This document shows positions 38,701-47,700 of a stretch of DNA of 50,865 bases, in pieces. The DNA comes from Mnemiopsis leidyi (lineage: Eukaryota > Ctenophora > Tentaculata > Lobata > Bolinopsidae): the NCBI GenBank assembly GCA_000226015.1, contig JH152742.1, positions 19,387 through 70,251 on the forward strand, written 5' to 3'. Position 1 is the stretch's first letter, and the number at the start of each line of letters is the position of its first letter. Position numbers and translations under genes: made by a program. The notes beneath the pieces were generated by a model that was not told the DNA's origin, did no database searches, and saw only the letters and a list, made by a program, of their open reading frames with translations.

Positions 38701-41700
38701 AAAGTACTGCAGTAGGAATTAGTATTTACTACTTACCAATATTGCCAGTAGCTTTAGGACAGTAATAGCCGGCGGTGCATCCTAAACAAGCCGACTCAGC
38801 GACCTGTTTCTGAAGAGGATTGTACTTGCCAGCCGGACATGGGTGGTCGGTGTAGTGAGCTGTACCCTGGGGGCAGAAGTACCCCTCGGGACAGACTAGC
38901 TCTGACGTGGGGTAACCTGGAACAAAGGGTGTTAGAAAACAGTGCTTTCAAGCTTCTTACCAATTAGCTCTTATCGATTGGTTAACATTTGTAGCCCCTT
39001 CCCAAAATATCCTCCTCTAAATTTAAAAAAACGAATTTCACCTATAGTTCTGATGGGACAGAAGTATCCAGGAGGACATGCGGTACACTCGTCTGCGTTT
39101 CTAAGCTCCAGATTTGCTCCATATGTTCCTGTTGTAAAGAGAAACTTTAAAGTTCTGATAAAATATTTATTACTCTAAATCGTCAGCCCTCATTCTAAGG
39201 GTACTGGACTACTGGAACTTTTGTCTCGTTACAAAGAATTAGAAAGTATTAAATTGTCGACATGGCATGGGTCCTCATTTCACATGAGTCCTCATATCAC
39301 AAAAAACCGGGAAACTGAACAAACCCGCAGGACAAGGTACTGGGTAGGTTGCCGCCGCTTCACAGTAATATCCTAACGGACACACTGTGTCGGAGTTTAC
39401 ACTTCCTTTGGGACACCTGGGAATTAATCATGTTACCAAAACCTTGATTTGGGTACATTGAGGGGAGACGATGCAGTTCGGATCGAACAAATTTCCAAGG
39501 TTGATGAGGGCAATTATAAGCATTAGTAACAAAATTATTGGTAACCAAGAACTTGTCAAAATATTTTGAAAAATCTAACCATTTCCCCTCCGGACAATCG
39601 GTACATTTACTGTTTCCCCCAGCACTGTAGCTTCCAGCAGGACAGGGTGTCATGGAAACAGCGTCACACAGATACCCTGGGGAGGTGACACCACGTGTTA
39701 TAATACTGTCACGTGTTATACTCTCACGTGTTATACTGTCACGTGTTATACTCTCACGTGTTATACTCTCACGTGTTATACTCTCACGTGTTATACTGTC
39801 ACGTGTTATATTGTCACGTGTTATACTGTCACGTGTTATACTGTCACGTGTTAAACTGTCACGTGTTATACTGTCACGTGTTATACTGTCACGTGTTATA
39901 CTGTCACGTGTAATACTGTCACGTGTTTTACTGTCACGTGTTATACTGTCACGTGTTTAACTGTCACGTGTTTTACTGTCACGTGTTATACTGTCACGTG
40001 TTTTACTGTCACGTGTTTTACTGTCACGTGTTATACTCTCACGTGTCATGAAGGGGAAGTATGGCAGTGGAATAACAGAGGAAGGTATAAAGGAACTACC
40101 TAGGGTACAGGTTCTTCATTTAGTCTTATAATACATAATTTAGCGGGATCTTTCTGAGTTCTCCTGACAGTATCCCGAACTAATTTATGATATAAAGTTC
40201 TTTTACGAAGTATTTTTACTTTTCAGTAAAATCAGACGATGATCTTACCAGCAGGGCAGGAAGTACAGACGATAGATTTGGGGTAAGAGAAAGTGTTGGT
40301 GGGGCAGGACTGCGGGGCTTGTGCGGGGTTGGGACACTTCTTTCCTTCCGGACAGTCAGTACACACCTGAATACAAATATCTGGTAAAATATCCACCACA
40401 TCAGCTTATACATTACAATTTTGGGACGTTTTACGTTGAAAACTAAAGTTATTGAACGTTGTCAGGTTAGAAATTTGTGCCGGGTGGACCCAAAGAGGCA
40501 TTTGCAGTAACCCTAGTAACTCTAGTAACTCTAGTAACCCTAGTAACCCTAGTAACCATAGTTACTGTAACTCAACTAAACACACCATCTTTATTGGAAT
40601 GTTACTCACTGCGCTAGGTGAAGTTGAGTAAGTTCCATCGGGGCAGGGAAGTTGAATATTTGCAACCGTCACAGGACAGTAATATCCTGCAGTAAAGATT
40701 TATTTAGAAGAAGAAATCTTGTTGATAGGTTAGTTTTTTGAACGAAAGTTTTCTTGACGGGTTATCTTAGTTATTTGAAAGGTAGTTTCATCCATCTTTT
40801 TTTTAATAGTACCTATTTCTCTGATTCTACAATGGCATCCTATTTTGTACCTGGCAACTAAAAGCCATGATGCTGAATATTGAATATACCTTGCAAAATC
40901 GAAATTTATTTCGAACCCATGTTGACTGTTGAGCTTACGTACAAGAGGATCTAATCCTTTACAACCTTTGTTTGTGAAGAAAGGAGAAAACGGGGTAGTA
41001 ATCACAGTAACTGCAAAGCAGTAAAATAACAACTTCTCACCGTCATTGCATGGAGTACAGGTAGCCTGAGCACCGGGACTGAAGTGTCCCTTCTCACAGG
41101 GCGTGTTTTGCGAGGGGTCGGTGGTGGAGGGGCATGAGTATCCGGCAGGACATGGCGTGCAGAGCTGCGGGGACAACTAGTTAGTCAACCTTCAAGTGTT
41201 ACTTGCAGTAAAACAGTATTGTTCACATGTTTTGAAGATATTAGTAAAATACACCATAACTTTTCCAGAAGAGAATACTTTCAAATCTAGGTTATTACAA
41301 TCCTGGTTGATAAAGAAAATAAGAATTCTAATTTTATTATCACAATCGCTCCACCAATTAGGAACACGACTTCATCCACAGTTCCAGACTGTGTGGGAGA
41401 GGGAGAGAAGGAGGAGGTAGAGAAGGAGGGTACAATGTAGATAACAACCTGTTCCCCGGCAGCGGAGTAGGTGCCAGGATCACAATCCTCCATGTCAGCT
41501 CGGTAGGTGGAGAAGCAGGACTTACCGGCCGGACATTCCTCACACTCGGCTTTGTTTTCAGTCGGGATAAAACCTGGTCAGTGGGGGCTGGTTTAGTTGT
41601 CATGGTAACCTGGTTAGTGGGGGCTGGTTTAGTTGTCATGGTAACCTTGTTAGTGGGGGCTGGGTTAGTTGTCATATTAACCTAGTTAATGGGGACTGGT

Positions 41701-44700
41701 TTAGTTTTTATTCTGGAGTTTTCGTACAGTATCTAATATGGTGATTGTAATATGGTTGATTGTTGGGATGAATGAAATGATAGGATGACACACAGAAGTT
41801 AAAGCTGGCCTCTCCAACTATAACATACAGAACTATAAAGAAACTATAAAGAACGGTAAATTTGTTGCAAAACATCCTTATAAGCAATTTTGCGACACCT
41901 CTTTGCTTTACCGTTTATATCACGCGACAAATCAAATTTGAGACACTTTTCAAGACCACATCAATACCTATCTCTCTTGAGTAAAAGAGAACAACAACAC
42001 CGTGGTTGTAAAAACTTACCAGTATGGTAGTAAAAACTTACCAGGATTACAATCTAGAGGGTAGTCAGCTCCATCACATCTCTTTCCCGCCGGACAGTCG
42101 GCACAGTCCAGCTCCCCCGGAAGTGAGTAGGTACCGGCACTGCAGGAAGATACCGTGCTTCCCGTCACGTCACATGACTTGCCGAGCGGACAAAGGGTAC
42201 AGGTTGCTGCTCCTTCTTGGGAGTAGGTTCCTGTGGGGTGGTTGTCATGGTAACGTGGTGTCGGTTGTTATGGTAACGCGATGTTGGTTGTCACGGTAAC
42301 GTGGTGTTGGTTGTCATGGTAACGTGGTGTTGGTTGTCGTGGCAACGTGGTGTTGGTTGTCGTGGTAACGAGGTGTTGGTTGTTATGGTAACGCGATGTT
42401 GGTTGTCATGGTAACGTGGTGTTGGTTGTCATGGTAACGTGGTGTTGGTTGTCATGGTAACGTGGTGTTGGTTGTCATGGCAACGTAGTGTTGGTTGTAG
42501 TGGTAACGTGGTGAATGTTGTTCATTATCATGGTTACGTGGGTTTTCATGGGAACATCATTTCATGTCAAAGGACTTGTGCAGGCTTGAGGTGGTTCCAG
42601 AGGCGATGTTGCAGTGCTCTCAATGAAGAAAGATACAACATTAGCAGCACTATTTGTGATGAGAGTAGATCGTTTTGTTCTAAATCGTTCATTGTCATCA
42701 AATATCAACGCGTTTTAAAATTAATTTTTAAGATTAATTATTCTTTAAGAAATCAATTTTTACGATTCAATCCTGATATCGTAGTAATACATCATTTAAT
42801 ACAGCATATCCTAAAAGGCATTCAGAAGCTTAAATTTTGGTTCAATTAAATTTTCAATTAAATTTTGGTTCAATTAAAGTTTGGTTCAATTATAGAATAG
42901 CGGAATCTTCGGTGATTAAAAGTTAACCTAGCAAAATCAATTACCTAGCACAATGACAAGCAGAAAACCACAATGCCAAGAGACCATTCAATGTTTCCAA
43001 CTTGATTCTCGATCGATTTATTTAACAAAAAAATTCAAAACGGCTCGCAACAAACTCGGTTGTAAGTTTGCCAAATTTCTAGCGTCTCTCTAAAAAGAGT
43101 GGGTCAGACAAGATATTTACATTTGCATTACGTTTAGCGGGCCACCTCATCCACAGGTCATGCCGGGCTGTTACGTACAAGGTCAGGTAAATTGTAAAGG
43201 TCACCATGGTTACCTGGCAGAGGAAATCGAGTTTTGTAGATACGACTAGGGCTTGGGATTGTCCGGAGCGGTTTTTAATAAACTTAGGTGGAATTATCGG
43301 GAGCATGCGAGTAATTTTTGAAAATATTTACTTGAACTACCAGGCAATACAGAAGAGTGGTGGTAAGTGGTGTGTGGTACTAGTGTGATTATGGTGTGTG
43401 GTGTGCTATGTTGTGTGTTATGTGGTGTGTGGTACTCGACCTGTGTTTTATTGAAAGTTCCTAAAGCTCTTTGACCAATTAGAACCACGGCATATTCACT
43501 GGGAGTAAAAACAAAACAAAATAAACAGGGGCCTGGGTGCTAACAATGTGTCTTTAAGTGTAATCAATTTTTTAGTCCATAGAAGGGAACCATTCTTAGC
43601 GCTTTTAAATGGGTAAAAAATATAAACATTTGGAGATAGATTTATTGAGAACCATAAATGATAACAAAGAAATATAACAAATAAATAAGAATGATTCATA
43701 CGCCAGATCCTGTAGCTTTGCGTTTGCTTGCTCACAACCACCAATTCACAAAAAAAGGATCAGACAGACATACCGAAATTAAATCATACAAACATACAAA
43801 CATACAAACGTACCGACATACAAACATACAAGTTACAGAAATACAAACTAACCACTAGGGCAGGAAATCTCTGTTGAGGACGCAGTAGAAGGACAATACT
43901 TTCCAGCTGGACACTTTGTACAAGAAACTGAACTTTTCTCGGCGTAGGAGCCTTGTGGGCAGGGAACCGGAATTGTCTGAGGTATCATGTTTTAGTCGTG
44001 TTTATCAAGTACTTGTGTGAGGGTATCACGTTTTAGTCGTGTTTATCAAGAACGTGTGTAATAGGACAAGGTATTTTGGGTAGGGTCACAAAATTTGGCC
44101 AATGAGAAGCTAGAAAACGTTGTTTTCTTGCTTCAGATTTGTTCAAATTTGGAACCCCTCCCCAAAAATACCTCTCTCTATAGACACTGGACGTCAGTAT
44201 TCTTGGGTCGGGCTCCATGTTACAGCGATTAAGCAATATAAAGCCAGATTTGACCGATTAATCTCGAGTAACGTTGCCACGTGATACAAAAGTCTTTGAC
44301 TTTTCCAAAAGAATTGTGACGTCTAACACAAGCTTAACAAGTGAGCGAGTGTAAAACGTTAAGGTCGCGGTTATTCTATGTTTAACACCTGTTAGAATAT
44401 ATCGTTCGCGTTAGAATGAATAACAATGAGTTGGGCTGCCCTTTCACTCATCATGAAAAATGTTCGATATCCATACATATCTTTTTGATATAGTGGACAA
44501 AAAATATATAATATTCTATTTCTAGATATATCAGGTGCCCTTTATCACGGCTCATCATTGTGTCCATTCCCGTTTGTCAGGCTACGCGTTTACACTTGTA
44601 GTCAGTTTGCCACGTTTAAAAAATAATTTAGGCTTTTTGATGTAATTAGCTTATTGTTAAATCAGTGCGTATTGACACGAGTTTCAATCAGATTTATTAG

Positions 44701-47700
44701 GTTAAAAGAAAAAGGTTTCATCCTTGTTCCTGCCATCTTTATGAACTGACCTGAGGAGTGGGACACTTTGACCCAGCGGGACAAGCCAAACATTGAAACA
44801 CGCCCTCAGGAGAGTATTCTCCTGCTGTACATACTGCTCCTAATGTTGTCGAGCTGCAACTTTTACCTGAGGGTACAAGGAATTAGTCGGCTGGGTGGTG
44901 TAGTGGTTCCATTTACGCCTCTCATGCGGCAGACCCGGGTTCGATCCCCGGCTGTGGCAAGTCAGCCAGTCACCAGACTGCGTCTGGTACAGCTTCGGCT
45001 AGAAATGCACACTTCCTGGCTCTCAAGATTAACCCCTTACAGCTAGTTTAAGGCCTCGGTACGGAGTGGCTCAGGGTTAATACAGAAAAGGAGATGAGCA
45101 CTCAGGCCATCCCGACTAAGGTAGTGACCTAAATTTGCATTTTTTTCATTTGCACAGGGAATTTGTTTATAGTTCGGGATGGAAATTCTGGGGACCTGGG
45201 GGTTTTTGGGACTTAAGGGATGCATGGTGTGAGAGAACTTAGAGATCAAGTGGTTAAGTGAGCTAAAAATAAAAGAATTGTATGAGGTAAAGAACAGGGT
45301 GAGCGTTCAAAAAGTTACAAGAAACTGAACTAATCCAGACACTAATCCAGACAGGGTGTAGATATAGTAGGTAAAATATAAAATATAAATAATAATAAAT
45401 ATAAAATTTAAATGAGTAATGGATGTAGTAATTAATGAAAATCGATGAGTAATAAATTAAGGGGTACAAACCAGCAGGACAAACTGTACAGTCAGTATCT
45501 CCAGCTGCCGAGTAAAATCCGGTCTGACACGGTACCGGGGCACTGGAAGTGGACGGGCAGGAGCTTCCTCCGGGGCACTGTCGGTTTTTTAGTTATTATT
45601 ATTTATTAAGTTATCAGTTATTAGTTATTTAGTTTTTATTAGTTGTTGTTAACTTTTAGTTGTTTGAGTTGTAAAGTAATTAACTGCGGTTTTTAAGTAA
45701 TTTGGTTTTGGTTAACTAATTAGTTGTTTGAGTAGCAAAGTAATTAACTGCGGTTTTTTAGTTATTTAGTTTTGGTTAACTAATTAGTTGTTTGTAGTAG
45801 CAAAGTAATTAACTGCGGTTTTTGAGTAATTTAGTTATTGTTAACTAATTAGTTTTTTAAGTAGCAAAGATATTGATGCGTTCGTTAAGAACCCAAAATA
45901 CCCAGATTGCAACCGGGGCCTTTATTCACATTCACAGCATGCTACCATAGTAACTTGTCACGACAACCGCCCTATGCGCTCGCCATCAGGGTCTAATCAG
46001 CTAATTAACAACCACACCGCTGCTATTTCCAATCATAACAAATGAAACCCGCAGACTTCCCTTTAAATTCTATGTATTTTTCTTCTCCCTCCTCTTTTAT
46101 GTCCCTTCTGTACTTAAAATCTTCACTTAAAAACGTTTTAATTAGCATCTTCCCCTTCACGTGAAATTACCGTGCAAGCCGTAATATTTTATCAAGAGTC
46201 CTGTCTCCAGAACGGTTAACAATGGCCATACAGTGCACCATAGGTAATCCACCTTAATGTCGGTACCGTGATATAAGGTAGCGTGATATCCTACACGCAA
46301 TATTTATTGTGTTACCAGGTAAGCAGGTAATACCTGGACTCGATTTCTTTAATTTACGATTGCCAACGTTCTCATTTTAAAGATCACTTATTTACATTTT
46401 TGCCCAAAATATCACCTTTTTGGTACGCGTTTTTTTCAAATGTCATGCATCAAAAAGGATTCGTCAAATTAGGAATGATGAATTGCCATTGATCTCAATA
46501 TTTAACATCTGCTGGTATAGCGATGAATCATTTAAAATGATTCTACCGGGGCTGTATAACTGTATTAGTAAATTGACTCCAGCCTTAGCCACGCACATAT
46601 GTTTGATTTATTGGTTCAAGGATATTTAGTCCTTGCTTATTACGGATTCGATCGTTGATGTATATTTTTTCTTTCTTTTTTTATTTTTTCTTTTATTTAA
46701 GATAATTTAAGCATACGTATTTCTAGGGGAGGAACATTGTTAGCATTACATTATATCCTTCACGAACAAAAAGGGCTGTTGCGTACAAAATGAACGATGA
46801 GCAACAGGATCTATTTATCCTGAGTTCATTTTTGTCCATTTGTACAACAGTTCTTTTTGTACGTGAAACTTGATGTAATGCATGTCCCTTAAAAATTCTT
46901 ATTCTTTATAACTTGTGTTGAGCACTCTTCGTATAAGTTTTAAAAAATAATTAAAAAAACTTACTTCTAAAGTAATTATCGGTTCATTATTATTCAAGTA
47001 CTGAAATTTCTAGTACTTCTTTAAGTTTACGATTCCCGTGCTTATTTAAATGTTTATTTACTTACATTCATCAAAAACTCCCAAAAATATTGCACTTATT
47101 GTCACTGGTCCCAATCTATTTTAAATACCCACCCTAGTTCAAATGACAAATTAAATATTAGTTTCCCTTTCCATGTAGCATGTGAGTTTGAACTTCGAGT
47201 TTGCATGCTGAATCTTGTCATCGTCATGACAACCAAATTTAGGATCGATCTTCCGTATCAACATGCATTATCATCATCGTTGTACCATAGGAGTACAGGG
47301 ATATGACATAGAAATGCTTGTTAACCCGAATTCATCGATGTAGATAAAAACAGAAAGTTCAAAGACTCTCATTCTTAACTGTTTCGTTTTGACTTGGAGC
47401 CAATTTTTATTCTTACAACATCTACAAATCATTGACAACCTTGCCTTTGGCACAGTCTTTTTTTTCCTTTTTGGGAATGCAAAAATTTTATTCAATGGGG
47501 CATCTCATCTTAGCTACCTGCATGGTTGCTAGGTAACCAAATAAACTGAAATCTTTACCGGATTGTTAATTGAGTAATGCATCATTCTTTTTTCTCAAAC
47601 TTAGAAGTCAAAAAGGCTGGACAAGTAATATAAAGGATACCAAACAAATACTATTTTCGCCTATATTTTTCACGAGGTAGATCATCGATTCCTTAACGAC

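Noticed and set aside
39652-39960. Plus ORFs repeating ILSRV or LYSHV
   Set aside because: Reading through the 15-bp CACGTG array; no start context or conserved feature.
44889-44960. Functional tRNA gene
   Set aside because: A- and B-boxes are present but the acceptor stem does not pair and the anticodon arm is irregular; better explained as a SINE head.
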